Shown here one piece after another: positions 9,259 to 18,750 of a stretch of 64,000 nucleotides of DNA. The position numbers and the translations under genes were made by a program. This stretch comes from Pseudomonas frederiksbergensis (lineage in GTDB: Bacteria > Pseudomonadota > Gammaproteobacteria > Pseudomonadales > Pseudomonadaceae). Every line of letters starts with the position of its first letter. Within the stretch, counting starts at the first letter, position 1. The stretch covers positions 353,287-417,286 of the forward strand of contig NZ_MOBR01000006.1 of the NCBI RefSeq assembly GCF_003732705.1, given 5' to 3'. The notes under the pieces were generated by a model. The model saw nothing but the letters and a program-made list of their open reading frames with translations. It did not search any database and was not told the DNA's origin.

Positions 9259-9915
9259 TCAGTTCACGGGCCATATTTCGTTGTCGCCGATAACGAAAAT
9301 CCGACAACGCTCGTCGATATCGACTTGATACCCGCCGGTAAACGCGCCGAACGCGGGCAATAAACTGATTTCCATCCCGAGCCTGAAACACGCCAGGCGC
9401 AAGCTTTGACGACCTCTGCCGTTCAGCCGATAGACCGGATGCACATGCCCCGCCAGAACATGACGGCTCGGGTGCGGATCCGGTTCATGCTGCAGGGCAA
9501 ACGGTCCCAGCAGTAAAGGCTCGGGCACCACGCGGATGTTCAGCGAGGCCGGCGGATCCCCGGCCCGTTTGTCATGATTGCCGCGAATCAGCGTCATCGG
9601 CAGATCGCGATGGCGTTCTCGCCAGTCTGCCAGCGCCCTCAAGGTGTCCACCGCGTGCGAGCCAGGTCCGTGGAGAAAATCCCCGAGGAATATCAACTGG
9701 CGACAGGGCAGGGCGGCCAGCAATTCGTCCAGTACCGCGATGTTTTGCGCGGTCGTGCCCCGTGGCACAGGCTGGCCGAGGTTGCGATAGGCCGCTGCCT
9801 TGCCGAAATGCACATCGGCGATCAGCAAGGCTTGCTGGGCAGGCCAGTAGACCGCTTTCTCGGGTAGCAACCAGAGTTCTTCACCGGCCAGACGCACAGG
9901 ATAAGGCGTGCCCAT
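9259..9915 (-). CDS. pdeM: Ligase-associated metallophosphoesterase (PdeM/MPE)
   Basis: 218 aa calcineurin-like phosphoesterase of the bacterial Lhr-Lig-Exo-Pde repair cassette; family members are Mn-dependent nucleases. The metal-binding motifs run in order: DVHFGK, GDFLHG, GNHDKR and GHVHPVY. The ATG at 9915 shares one base with the helicase TGA stop (TGATG); a TTG one codon upstream is an alternative start. The overlap implies translational coupling to the helicase. Confidence 0.9.
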   Translation of the reverse strand: MGTPYPVRLAGEELWLLPEKAVYWPAQQALLIADVHFGKAAAYRNLGQPVPRGTTAQNIAVLDELLAALPCRQLIFLGDFLHGPGSHAVDTLRALADWRERHRDLPMTLIRGNHDKRAGDPPASLNIRVVPEPLLLGPFALQHEPDPHPSRHVLAGHVHPVYRLNGRGRQSLRLACFRLGMEISLLPAFGAFTGGYQVDIDERCRIFVIGDNEIWPVN

Positions 9916-12401
9916 CAAACTTTCCCGGTCTGGGCGGTTTTCTCGAGATCGCCGACCATTCGTCTGATGCGATCCGCCAGTTTCTCGGAACTCATGCTTT
10001 CGCGCATCCGCTCCACCAGCAGCGGAAAGCCCAAAGGCGTAGGACGTTTGATCTGATGCAGATCGAATTTAAGACGGTTGATGCGGGCCAAGGTCTGCTC
10101 CAGTCGCCGAATATCCAATTCTTCCCGTAGGACTTCTTCCCCGGCCTGTGCCAGCAACAGGTTGTCGGCGTCGTATTGCTTGAATACTTCGAAGAACAAA
10201 CCGCTCGATGCCTGGACCTGTCGCGTACTTTTGGGCGCGCCGGGGTAACCGGCGAACACCAATCCGGCAATCCGCGCGATTTCCCGGAAACGCCGAAGCG
10301 CCAGTTCACCGGCGTTGAGGCTGGCGAGAACGTCGGGCAGCAAGTGCTCGGCGCTGAATAAATCGGGATTCAAATGAAGGGACCAGTCAATGGGCGTTGC
10401 ACTGAGCAATTCCAGGCCGTAATCGTTGACCGCAATCGAAAACGTCACGGCCTGCCGCTGACTTACCCGCCAGGCCAACAGGCTCGCCAGGCCCAGATGC
10501 ACCTGGCGCCCGGCGAACGGGTAGAGGAACAAGTGCCAGCCTTCACGGGACTTGAGTGCTTCCGCCAGCAGGGAATCAACGGTCGGCAGCCCTGACCAGC
10601 GTTCCTGCACCTCTAACAGCGGACGCAGCGCCGTCATCTCCGGGCCGACAAACTGACCCGCTGCCGCCGCACTGAACCGCGCGACCACCGCCTGGGCCAA
10701 CTCGCTGGACAGCGGCATCCGCCCGCCATTCCAGCGCGGCACCGCGGCTTTTTTCACGTTGCTGCGCCGCACGTACGCGGTCATGTTTTCCACGCGCACC
10801 AATTCCAGCAAACGCCCGGCGAACAGAAACCCATCCCCGGGTTTCAGGCGAGCGATAAAGCCTTCCTCGACACTGCCCAATTGCTTGCCGCCACCACCCT
10901 TGCTCCAGAACTTCAGCTGAATGCTCGCATCGCTGACGATGGTGCCGATGCTCATGCGATGCCGCCGTGCCAGCCGCGCATCTGGCACACGCCACACGCC
11001 GTGTTCATCGGGTTCGACCCGGCGATAATCCGGATAGGCTGTCAGGGAAAATCCGCCGTGGCGTACGAAAGCCAGCGCCCAGGCCCAATCCGCCGGCGTA
11101 AGGTCCCGATAAGCCCAGGCGCCGCGTACTTCTTCGTACAGCTCATCGGGTACAAACCCACCGCCCAACGCCATGCTGACCAGATGCTGCACCAGTACAT
11201 CCAGCGGTTTGTAGGGCGATTCCCGCGGTTCGATCCGCCGCTGCGCCACGGCGTCCTGCGCGGCGGCGGCTTCGATCAGTTCCAGGCTGTGGGTCGGCAC
11301 CAACGTCACCCGAGATACGCGCCCCGGTGCATGCCCGGAGCGCCCCGCACGCTGCATCAGTCGCGCCACGCCTTTGGCCGAGCCGATTTGCAGCACCCGT
11401 TCCACCGGCAGGAAATCTACGCCCAAGTCGAGGCTGGAGGTGCAGACCACCGCTTTGAGTTGCCCGTCCTTGAGTGCCCGCTCGACCCAGTCACGTGTTT
11501 CCCGTGACAGCGAACTGTGATGCAAGGCAATCAACCCGGCCCAATCCGGACGCGCTTCCAGCAACGCCTGATACCAGATCTCCGATTGAGCGCGGGTGTT
11601 GGTGAACACCAGCGTGCTGGGGCTGGAGTCGAGTTCGGCGACCACCTGCGGCAACATCTTCAACCCGATATGCCCGGCCCAGGGGAAACGCTCGATAGCC
11701 GGCGGCAGCAGCGTATCGACGCGTAGGTCTTTTCCGTTCTGGCCCTGAACGCTGACGCCGCTACCCTGTGGGATCAGGACCTGTTCGGCGTGGGACTGAT
11801 TACCGAGCGTCGCGGAAACGCCCCAGACGATCAACTCGGGATGCCAGCGGCGCAAACGGGCAAGGGCCAATTGCAGTTGCACCCCGCGTTTGTTGCCGAG
11901 CAGTTCGTGCCATTCGTCGACCACCACCATGCGCAAGGTTGATAGCGCGGTTTGCGCATCGGCACGGGCGAGCATCAGGGTCAGGCTTTCCGGGGTGGTG
12001 ATCAGTGTGGTGGGCATGCGCCGGCTCTGACGGGCGCGTTCGCTGCTGCTGGTGTCGCCGGTGCGCAGGCCGACGCTCCACGGTATGTGCAAATCAGCCA
12101 GCGGCGCTTCCAGCGCACGGGCGGTGTCGGCGGCCAACGCACGCATCGGGGTTATCCACAGCACTGTCAGCGGTGGCGCAATGAATTTGCGTTTGCGAGG
12201 TGTTTCAACGGGGGCGACAGCAGAAGCGAAGCGATTGAGCGCACCGAACCACACCGCATAGGTTTTACCGGCACCGGTGCTGGCATGCAGCAACCCGGAC
12301 TCGCCGCGTTTAACCGCCATCCACACCAGTTTCTGGAAGGCGAACGGCTTCCAGCCGCGGGCGGCGAACCAGTGTTTTGCGTAGTCGGGGGAGGTGCCCA
12401 T
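9915..12401 (-). CDS. Ligase-associated DEXH-box DNA helicase (Lhr-Core type)
   Basis: 828 aa superfamily-2 helicase corresponding to the Lhr core (RecA domains, winged helix, Lhr-specific C-terminal domain) without the long C-terminal extension of full Lhr. Visible motifs are Walker [17 protein letters not shown] (motif II), VSATLGN (III), and STSL-like [12 protein letters not shown] (V) leading into [10 protein letters not shown] (VI). Studied homologues (P. putida Lhr-Core) are ATP-dependent 3'-5' translocases that unwind RNA:DNA. It is coupled to pdeM downstream. Unlike the usual compact cassette, lig and exo are about 4.7 kb away across a transport operon. Confidence 0.93.
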   Translation of the reverse strand: MGTSPDYAKHWFAARGWKPFAFQKLVWMAVKRGESGLLHASTGAGKTYAVWFGALNRFASAVAPVETPRKRKFIAPPLTVLWITPMRALAADTARALEAPLADLHIPWSVGLRTGDTSSSERARQSRRMPTTLITTPESLTLMLARADAQTALSTLRMVVVDEWHELLGNKRGVQLQLALARLRRWHPELIVWGVSATLGNQSHAEQVLIPQGSGVSVQGQNGKDLRVDTLLPPAIERFPWAGHIGLKMLPQVVAELDSSPSTLVFTNTRAQSEIWYQALLEARPDWAGLIALHHSSLSRETRDWVERALKDGQLKAVVCTSSLDLGVDFLPVERVLQIGSAKGVARLMQRAGRSGHAPGRVSRVTLVPTHSLELIEAAAAQDAVAQRRIEPRESPYKPLDVLVQHLVSMALGGGFVPDELYEEVRGAWAYRDLTPADWAWALAFVRHGGFSLTAYPDYRRVEPDEHGVWRVPDARLARRHRMSIGTIVSDASIQLKFWSKGGGGKQLGSVEEGFIARLKPGDGFLFAGRLLELVRVENMTAYVRRSNVKKAAVPRWNGGRMPLSSELAQAVVARFSAAAAGQFVGPEMTALRPLLEVQERWSGLPTVDSLLAEALKSREGWHLFLYPFAGRQVHLGLASLLAWRVSQRQAVTFSIAVNDYGLELLSATPIDWSLHLNPDLFSAEHLLPDVLASLNAGELALRRFREIARIAGLVFAGYPGAPKSTRQVQASSGLFFEVFKQYDADNLLLAQAGEEVLREELDIRRLEQTLARINRLKFDLHQIKRPTPLGFPLLVERMRESMSSEKLADRIRRMVGDLEKTAQTGKV

Positions 12402-12479
12402 GCCCGCGGTGTGCGCTCTGAAAGTCCTCTTTCAGTGACCGCAGCGGGAGGCGAAAGGTTTAATGACGTAACGCAGGCT

Positions 12480-12548
12480 TGTAGGAGCAAGGCTTGCCCG
12501 CGATGGCGATCTCAGGGGCGCCATCGCGAGCAAGCTTTGCTCCTACAG
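12480..12548. repeat. REP pair (inverted)
   Basis: TGTAGGAGCAAGGCTTGCCC and its near complement flank a short GCGATGGCG...CGCCATCGC core, making one nearly continuous palindrome between the helicase gene and the amino-acid transport operon. Confidence 0.9.
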
Positions 12549-12563
12549 GGGCACGGTGGCAGG

Positions 12564-13328
12564 TTACTTGAGGTTGCCGCTGAGGAATTGCTTGAGCCGC
12601 TCGCTCTTCGGACTGCCCAACACATCCTCCGGCGCGCCTTCTTCCTCCACCAACCCCTGGTGCAGAAACAACACCTGACTCGACACCTTACGGGCGAAGC
12701 TCATTTCGTGAGTCACCATAATCATGGTCCGGCCTTCTTCGGCCAGCCCCTGAATCACGCGCAGTACCTCACCCACCAGTTCCGGGTCGAGGGCCGAGGT
12801 CGGTTCGTCGAACAGCATGACTTCCGGCTCCATCGCCAGCGCGCGGGCAATCGCCACACGTTGTTGCTGACCACCGGAGAGAAACGCCGGGTACTGATCG
12901 GCAACACGCGCCGCCAGCCCCACCTTGTCGAGGTAGCGCCGGGCGCGGTCTTCGGCTTCCTGCTTGCTGCAACCCAGCACCCGGCGTGGCGCCATGGTGA
13001 TGTTTTCCAGCACGGTCATGTGGCTCCACAGGTTGAAGTGCTGGAACACCATGGCCAGGCGCGTACGAATCCGTTGCAGTTCATCGGCATCGGCCACGTG
13101 CATGCCGTGACGGTCCTGAATCATGCGGATGTTCTGGCCATCCAGGCTCATGGCGCCATCGTTGGGCTGTTCGAGAAAGTTGATGCAGCGCAGGAAGGTA
13201 CTTTTCCCCGAGCCGCTGGCGCCGATCAGGCTGATGACGTCGCCGGTCTTGGCCTTGAGTGAAACACCTTTGAGTACCTGGTGATCGCCGTAGCTTTTAT
13301 GCAGGCCTTCGATGGTCAATTTGTACAT
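12564..13328 (-). CDS. aotP: Basic amino-acid ABC transporter ATPase (AotP/HisP type)
   Basis: 254 aa ATP-binding subunit of a polar amino-acid importer. Walker A is [10 protein letters not shown], the signature is [15 protein letters not shown], and Walker B is [13 protein letters not shown], followed by the H-loop VTHEMSFAR. It is the last gene of a five-gene minus-strand operon (binding protein, two permeases, an aspartoacylase-like protein, ATPase). The gene order equals P. aeruginosa aotJQMOP (arginine/ornithine uptake), but argR, which follows aotP there, is absent here. Confidence 0.93.
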   Translation of the reverse strand: MYKLTIEGLHKSYGDHQVLKGVSLKAKTGDVISLIGASGSGKSTFLRCINFLEQPNDGAMSLDGQNIRMIQDRHGMHVADADELQRIRTRLAMVFQHFNLWSHMTVLENITMAPRRVLGCSKQEAEDRARRYLDKVGLAARVADQYPAFLSGGQQQRVAIARALAMEPEVMLFDEPTSALDPELVGEVLRVIQGLAEEGRTMIMVTHEMSFARKVSSQVLFLHQGLVEEEGAPEDVLGSPKSERLKQFLSGNLK

Positions 13329-13341
13329 GGGGCATGCATCC

Positions 13342-14460
13342 TCAAGGCGAAAGTAGGTAGCCGCTGCGATAGGCTTCGGTGCCCGCGACGTGGGCGATCA
13401 CCATGCCGGCAGTGGCCATGCGTCGCAGCGAACGGGCGTACATCAGCCCGGCGGCGGTGCAATGGATTGGGGTGACCTGATCGTTGATCGGGTCGATGAC
13501 TTCGGCAATCAACTGCCCGGCTTCCAGGTATTGCCCAGGCCGCGCGGTGAACACCAGCAACCCGCCGACCGGCGTGGCTACCGGTTCGACGCCGGCCAGC
13601 GGCGTGGCCGGGTAGGGCAGCTCGGGCAGGGGCGCCGCTTCGCCAGCGATGGCGCCGAAGTGAATCAGGTAATCGATCAAGGCCTGGCAGTCATTGCTGG
13701 CCAACGGGTGATACACATCCCCTTGGCCACGCAATTCGACGGTAACCGAGAAACTGCCCAGCGGAATATCGAAGTGTTCGCCGAAGCGCTCCTTCACCTG
13801 CCACCACAGCAACGTGAAGCATTCATCGAACGACTGACCGCCGGAATCGGTGGCCAGCAGACTCGCCTCGGCACCGATGTAGCGCGCCAGCGGCTCGACC
13901 TGCGGCCAGGCCTCGGGCGTGGTGTAAAGGTGCGCAACGGCTTCGAAATCGCAATGCAGGTCCAGCACCATGTCGGCATCGCAGGCCAGCCGTTGCAGGG
14001 TCAGGCGCTGGGATTGCAGTTGAGTGCTGGCGCTCTGCCGGGCGAGGGCGTTGCGCAGACTGGTGCGGATCAGTTCGAGGTTGTGCCGCGGATCGTCGCC
14101 GAGCTGGCCTTCGATCTCGTTACCGACTTCTTCGCTCAAATCGACAAACCAGCGATTGAAATTCTGCCCGCTCTCCAGCTCGTAGCGGCCCAATGGCACA
14201 TCCATCAGCACCTGTTCCAGGCCGACCGGGTTGGCCACCGGCACCAGCACGATTTCGCTGCGCAGGCGGCCGGCGGCTTCCAGTTCCGCCAGGCGTTGCT
14301 TGAGGTGCCAGGCCACCAGCATGCCGGGCATTTCATCGGCGTGCAGGGACGACTGGATGTAGATCTTGCCTTTGCCCGACGCGGGGCCGAAGTGAAAGCT
14401 GTGGATCTGTCGTGCGGTCCCCGGCAGCGGGGCCAGCAAGTCATGTTTCTGGTGGCGCAT
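13342..14460 (-). CDS. aotO: Succinylglutamate desuccinylase/aspartoacylase-family protein (AotO-like)
   Basis: 372 aa from the ATG at 14460 ([14 protein letters not shown]); the frame is open upstream into the permease gene but that part is not family-like. It is an M14-type zinc hydrolase fold: HADE ([10 protein letters not shown]) and the second zinc ligand in [11 protein letters not shown] are visible, as is the C-terminal lipoyl-like beta region ([17 protein letters not shown]). AotO is embedded in the aot operon but is not needed for transport in P. aeruginosa; its substrate is unknown. It lies 13 bases downstream of aotM. Confidence 0.82.
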   Translation of the reverse strand: MRHQKHDLLAPLPGTARQIHSFHFGPASGKGKIYIQSSLHADEMPGMLVAWHLKQRLAELEAAGRLRSEIVLVPVANPVGLEQVLMDVPLGRYELESGQNFNRWFVDLSEEVGNEIEGQLGDDPRHNLELIRTSLRNALARQSASTQLQSQRLTLQRLACDADMVLDLHCDFEAVAHLYTTPEAWPQVEPLARYIGAEASLLATDSGGQSFDECFTLLWWQVKERFGEHFDIPLGSFSVTVELRGQGDVYHPLASNDCQALIDYLIHFGAIAGEAAPLPELPYPATPLAGVEPVATPVGGLLVFTARPGQYLEAGQLIAEVIDPINDQVTPIHCTAAGLMYARSLRRMATAGMVIAHVAGTEAYRSGYLLSP

Positions 14461-14473
14461 TGTGTGAAAAATC

Positions 14474-15184
14474 CTAGTGAGTCGGCCCGAGGAAGGCCAG
14501 CCATCGGCGTTCGGCGAGGCGGAACAGGCCGACCAAGGCAAAGGTCACGGTCAGGTAGATCAGCGCGGCAATGCCGAACGACTGGAAGGTCAGGAAGGTC
14601 GCCGAGTTGGCGTCCCGCGCAACTTTCAGGATGTCCGGGATGGTCGCGGTGAACGCCACGGTGGTCGAGTGCAGCATCAGAATCACTTCGTTGCTGTAAT
14701 AAGGCAACGAGCGACGCAGGGCCGACGGCATGATCACGTAGGCATACAGCTTCCAGCCTGTCAGACCATAGGCCTTGGCCGCTTCGACTTCACCGTGGTT
14801 CATGCTGCGGATCGCCCCGGCGAAAATCTCCGTGGTGTAGGCACAGGTGTTCAGGGCGAAGGCCAGGATGGTGCAGTTCATCGCATCGCGAAAGAACGCA
14901 TCCAGTACCGGTTGTGCACGGATGGCCGCCAGGCTGTAAATCCCGGTGTAGCAGATCAGCAACTGGATATAGAGCGGTGTGCCACGGAACAGGTAGGTGT
15001 AGAACTGCACCGGCAGGCGAATGTAGAAGTGCGGCGAGACCCGGGCGATGGACAACGGGATCGACACCAGGAAACCGATGAAGATCGAGGCGCTGAGCAG
15101 CCACATGGTCATGGCCAGGCCGGTGATGTGGTAACCGTCGCTATAAAGGAAGGGTTTCCAGTATTCCTGCAAGAGTTCGATCAT
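14474..15184 (-). CDS. aotM: Basic amino-acid ABC transporter permease (AotM/HisM type)
   Basis: 236 aa inner-membrane subunit with about five transmembrane segments. The EAA loop that contacts the ATPase is seen as EVEAAKAYGLTGWKLYAYVI. It overlaps aotQ by four bases (ATGA), so the two permeases are translationally coupled and presumably form a heterodimer. Confidence 0.92.
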   Translation of the reverse strand: MIELLQEYWKPFLYSDGYHITGLAMTMWLLSASIFIGFLVSIPLSIARVSPHFYIRLPVQFYTYLFRGTPLYIQLLICYTGIYSLAAIRAQPVLDAFFRDAMNCTILAFALNTCAYTTEIFAGAIRSMNHGEVEAAKAYGLTGWKLYAYVIMPSALRRSLPYYSNEVILMLHSTTVAFTATIPDILKVARDANSATFLTFQSFGIAALIYLTVTFALVGLFRLAERRWLAFLGPTH

Positions 15185-15909
15185 CGTACGGCCTCCCGGG
15201 AGCCGGCGGCGTAGCGGCGTTCAAGCTTGCGCAGGACGAAGTTGGATACGCTGGTGATCAACAGGTAAATCAACGCGGCGAGCACCAGAAAGTAAAACAG
15301 TTGATAGGTGCTTTTACCGGCGTCCTGGGCAGCCTTGACCAGATCGGCGAGGCCGATGATCGACACCAGGGCGGTGGCCTTGAGCATCACCATCCAGTTG
15401 TTGCCGATGCCCGGCAGGGCGAAACGCATCATCTGCGGGAACACCACGATCCAGAAGCGCTGGCCGCGTTTGAGGCCATAGGCCGTGGCGGCTTCGACCT
15501 GACCCCGCGGCACGGCAAGGATCGCCCCGCGGAAAGTTTCGGTGAAGTACGCGCCGTAAATGAAGCCCAGGGTGATGACCCCGGCGCTGAACGGGTTGAT
15601 CTCGATGTATTCCCATTCCATGTATTCGGTGAACGTCGTCAACCAGGTTTGCAGGCTGTAGAAGATCAGCAGCATCAGCACCAGGTCCGGTACGCCGCGA
15701 ATCAGCGTGGTGTAGAGCTGGGCCGGCAGGCGCAACAATTTGGATTTCGACAGTTTGGCACTGGCGCCCAGCAAGCCGAGTAAAACGGCCACCAGCAGCG
15801 ACAACGCCGATAATTTGATGGTCATCCAGGTGCCTTCCAACAGCAAAGGACCGAAGCCCTTGAGGCTGAAGGCAGAGAGCCCCAGGTTTTGTAATAGGTT
15901 TTCGAACAT
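15181..15909 (-). CDS. aotQ: Basic amino-acid ABC transporter permease (AotQ/HisQ type)
   Basis: 242 aa, five or so transmembrane segments. EAA loop QVEAATAYGLKRGQRFWIVV lies near the middle. It forms the channel with AotM. It is separated from the binding-protein gene by a strong hairpin with a T-tract, which should lower permease expression relative to the binding protein. Confidence 0.92.
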   Translation of the reverse strand: MFENLLQNLGLSAFSLKGFGPLLLEGTWMTIKLSALSLLVAVLLGLLGASAKLSKSKLLRLPAQLYTTLIRGVPDLVLMLLIFYSLQTWLTTFTEYMEWEYIEINPFSAGVITLGFIYGAYFTETFRGAILAVPRGQVEAATAYGLKRGQRFWIVVFPQMMRFALPGIGNNWMVMLKATALVSIIGLADLVKAAQDAGKSTYQLFYFLVLAALIYLLITSVSNFVLRKLERRYAAGSREAVR

Positions 15910-15930
15910 AAATCAGCAACCTGATCGAGT

Positions 15931-15959
15931 AAAAAAAGCGCCCATCGCGAGATGGGCGC
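15931..15959 (-). terminator. Attenuating terminator between aotJ and aotQ
   Basis: On the minus strand GCGCCCATC-TCGC-GATGGGCGC is followed by seven T, placed right after the aotJ stop. In binding-protein operons such hairpins are partial terminators or 3' stabilisers giving excess binding protein. Confidence 0.85.
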
Positions 15960-15965
15960 CGGGCA

Positions 15966-16748
15966 TTATTTGCCGCTGTACAGATTCAGATCGCCAAAGT
16001 GTTTCTTCTGAATGGTGGCGTAGGTGCCATCGTCGTGTAACGCTTTGATACCTTTATCCAGAAGTGCCTTCAGCTCTTTGTTACCTTTCGAGATACCGAC
16101 AGCTGTTTTGGCTGGCAGCAGGGGCGCATCAATCGGCTTGCTGACTTCGTAATCGGCACCTTGTGGCGACTTCAAAAAGCCCAGTTCGGCTTGCAACATG
16201 TCCTGGACACCGGCGTCAAGACGACCGGAAGTCAGGTCGGAATACACCTGATCCTGATTCTGATAGGCCTGGGTTTTCACGCCAGCCTTGTCCAGAACGG
16301 CTTTGGCGTAGGCTTCCTGGATGGTGCCTTGTTCGTAACCGACGGTTTTGCCCTTGAGCGAAGCCACGTCAGTGGTAATGCCAGAACCTTTCTTCGACAC
16401 GTAAGCGGTTGGGCCGGAGAACAGCTCGCTGGAGAAGTCGATGACTTTTTCGCGGGCTTCGGTGACGGTCATCGAAGAGATCACACCGTCGAATTTATTG
16501 GCCTTGAGGCCCGGAATCATGCCGTCGAAATCGCTTTCGACCCATTTGCACTTGACCTTCAGCTCGGCGCAAATCGCATTGCCCAGATCGATGTCGAAGC
16601 CCACCAGACTACCGTCAGCCGCTTTGGACTCGAAGGGTGCGTAGGAAGGGTCAACGCCAAAACGCAGTTCTTTGTACTCCTTGGCCAGCGCGGAGCCGGC
16701 AGCCATGCACAACGCCAGTGCAGAAAGGGTCAGCAATGCTTTTTTCAT
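15966..16748 (-). CDS. aotJ: Periplasmic basic amino-acid binding protein (AotJ/LAO type)
   Basis: 260 aa, a cluster-3 solute-binding protein. The signal peptide ends near GSALA/KEYKEL. The ligand-binding signature region GFDIDLGNAICAELKVKC is present, as is FDGMIPGLKANKFDGVISSM. Similar to lysine/arginine/ornithine- and histidine-binding proteins; arginine/ornithine is the likeliest ligand by operon order. First gene of the operon, with its promoter in 16749-17061. Confidence 0.93.
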   Translation of the reverse strand: MKKALLTLSALALCMAAGSALAKEYKELRFGVDPSYAPFESKAADGSLVGFDIDLGNAICAELKVKCKWVESDFDGMIPGLKANKFDGVISSMTVTEAREKVIDFSSELFSGPTAYVSKKGSGITTDVASLKGKTVGYEQGTIQEAYAKAVLDKAGVKTQAYQNQDQVYSDLTSGRLDAGVQDMLQAELGFLKSPQGADYEVSKPIDAPLLPAKTAVGISKGNKELKALLDKGIKALHDDGTYATIQKKHFGDLNLYSGK

Positions 16749-17061
16749 TATTCAATCCCTAAGAACCAATATGAGCGCTTGTGGCGCAGAATTATTGTTA
16801 CTGGAAAGCGTAAGACCTAATGAAAGTAGCAATTTCCGAACCAGAGTCCCGAACAAGCGTTTTAAAAGGTGAATAAAGAAAAGGTTGTGACGCATTTGTG
16901 CACGAAAATGGGCGACGGAAATTTCTTGCACCAATATAGAACAGGCTGCCGCGAATCTCTCTGTGGGAGCGAGCCTGCTCGCGAAGTCGGAGTGTCAGTT
17001 AAAAGAGAGGTTTCTGATACACCGCATTCGCGAGCAGGCTCGCTCCCACAGGGGATTGGGT
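16749..17061. other. Intergenic region between lig and aotJ
   Basis: 313 bases. The part near aotJ is AT-rich and must hold the operon promoter; no operator is evident. The part near the ligase gene is filled by a REP pair. It is the right-hand junction of the transport operon with the repair genes. Confidence 0.6.
16962..17051. repeat. REP pair (inverted), GTGGGAGCGAGCCTGCTCGCGAA type
   Basis: CTGTGGGAGCGAGCCTGCTC and CGAGCAGGCTCGCTCCCACA face each other over about 45 bases just past the ligase stop codon. This is a different sequence subtype from the TAGGAGCGAGG copies. Confidence 0.9.
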
Positions 17062-18750
17062 TTAGGTCAGGAGGTCTTGCAGGGTTGCGAGGCTATCGGC
17101 TTCTTCCACGGATTTATCCTGGCGCCAACGCAACATTCTGGGAAACCGCACCGCAATCCCGCTCTTGTGCCGTCGCGACAGGGCGATCCCCTCAAACCCC
17201 AGCTCAAACACCAGGCTCGGCTTCACACTGCTCACCGGCCCGAACTTCTCCACGGTGGTTTTACGCACGATGCTGTCGACCTGGCGCATTTCTTCGTCGG
17301 TCAGCCCTGAATAAGCCTTGGCGAAGGGCACCAGCGTCCGTTCACTGGCGTCGGGTGGGCCGTCCCACACGGCGAACGTGTAGTCGCTGAAGAGACTCGC
17401 CCGGCGGCCATGACCCCGCTGCGCGTAGATCAACACTGCATCGACGCTGAACGGGTCGACTTTCCACTTCCACCAGACGCCCATGTCTTTGGTCCGGCCC
17501 ACGCCGTACAGCGCATCCCGGGCCTTGAGCATCATGCCTTCGACGCCGAGTCGGCGAGACGCTTCCCGTTGCCGGGCGAGGTCAAACCAATCTTCCCCGG
17601 TCAGCACAGGCGATGCCAGTAGCACCGGGCTGTTGCAACTGGCGATGACCTGCTCCAATTGGGTGCGCCGTTCGGCCTGAGGATGGTTGCGCCAGTCCTC
17701 GCCTTGCCATTCCAGCAGGTCGTAGGCGAGTAACACCACCGGCACATCGTCGAGAATTTTCTTACCCAGGGTTTTACGACCGATCCGTTGTTGCAGCAGG
17801 GCGAAGGGTTGCACCGCGGGGGGCGTTGTTGATTGTGGGTCGAAGGCGTCCTCGGTGGCTGGATGCGTGACTTTCCAGGCGACGATTTCCCCGTCGATCA
17901 CCGTGCCATCCGGTAAAGCGTGGGTCAGGGCATCCAGTTCGGGAAAACGCTCGCTGACCAGTTCCTCGCCCCGGGACCAGACCCACAACCGACCCTCGCG
18001 TTTGACCAGTTGGGCGCGGATGCCGTCCCACTTCCATTCCACTTGCCATTGGCTGGGCGGGCCGAGCAGCGCCTCGAATTGGTCCACCGGTTGTGACAGG
18101 GCGTGGGCGAGGAAAAACGGGTATGGCTGGCCACCACGCTGGGCATGTTCGTCGGAGGAGGGCGGCGCGATAAGTTTGAGGTAGTGGGCCGCCGTCGGAC
18201 GGTTGGACAGGTCGGTGTAACCCACCAGCCGTTGGGCCACCCGTTTGCTGTCGAGCCCGGCCATGGCGGCCAGTGCCCGTGTAACCAGTAATTTGGAAAC
18301 ACCGACGCGAAAACTGCCGGTGATCAATTTGATGCACAGCATCAGGCTCGGGCGGTCCAGTTGCGCCCACAGGGCAGGCAGTCTTCGGCCCAGGAACTCC
18401 GGGGTTTCACCGCGTAGGGGCAGCAGTTTGTCTTCAATCCACACCGCCAGCCCATCGGTGGAACTGTGGGCGGTTTCGGGTAGCACCAACGAGATGGTTT
18501 CCGCCAAATCACCGACGGCTTGATAACTCTCTTCGAACAGCCACGTCGAGAGCCCGGAGATTTCCACTGCCAGTTCCCGCAGCGCGCGCACCGGTACCAA
18601 CTGCCGAGGCCGGCCGCCCGAGAGAAAGTACACCGCCCACGCGGCATCTTCCGGCGTGGCGTGGGCGAAGTAAGCCTGCATCGCCGCCAGTTTGGCGTTG
18701 CTCGAGGTGGTGGCGTCGAGTTCGGCGTACAACTCGGCGAAGGCTTTCAT
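17062..18750 (-). CDS. ATP-dependent DNA ligase of the Lhr-Lig-Exo-Pde cassette
   Basis: 562 aa three-domain ATP-dependent ligase. The N-terminal DNA-binding domain covers about residues 1-200; the adenylation domain starts with motif I EWKWDGIRAQ, nucleophile K240; motif III-IV includes DGEIVAWK, and motif V is WWKWKVDP. The C-terminal OB domain ends with FPRMLRWRQDK. It acts on nicked duplex DNA. It overlaps the exonuclease gene by four bases. It is neither LigD (no polymerase or phosphoesterase domain) nor the NAD-dependent LigA. Confidence 0.92.
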   Translation of the reverse strand: MKAFAELYAELDATTSSNAKLAAMQAYFAHATPEDAAWAVYFLSGGRPRQLVPVRALRELAVEISGLSTWLFEESYQAVGDLAETISLVLPETAHSSTDGLAVWIEDKLLPLRGETPEFLGRRLPALWAQLDRPSLMLCIKLITGSFRVGVSKLLVTRALAAMAGLDSKRVAQRLVGYTDLSNRPTAAHYLKLIAPPSSDEHAQRGGQPYPFFLAHALSQPVDQFEALLGPPSQWQVEWKWDGIRAQLVKREGRLWVWSRGEELVSERFPELDALTHALPDGTVIDGEIVAWKVTHPATEDAFDPQSTTPPAVQPFALLQQRIGRKTLGKKILDDVPVVLLAYDLLEWQGEDWRNHPQAERRTQLEQVIASCNSPVLLASPVLTGEDWFDLARQREASRRLGVEGMMLKARDALYGVGRTKDMGVWWKWKVDPFSVDAVLIYAQRGHGRRASLFSDYTFAVWDGPPDASERTLVPFAKAYSGLTDEEMRQVDSIVRKTTVEKFGPVSSVKPSLVFELGFEGIALSRRHKSGIAVRFPRMLRWRQDKSVEEADSLATLQDLLT

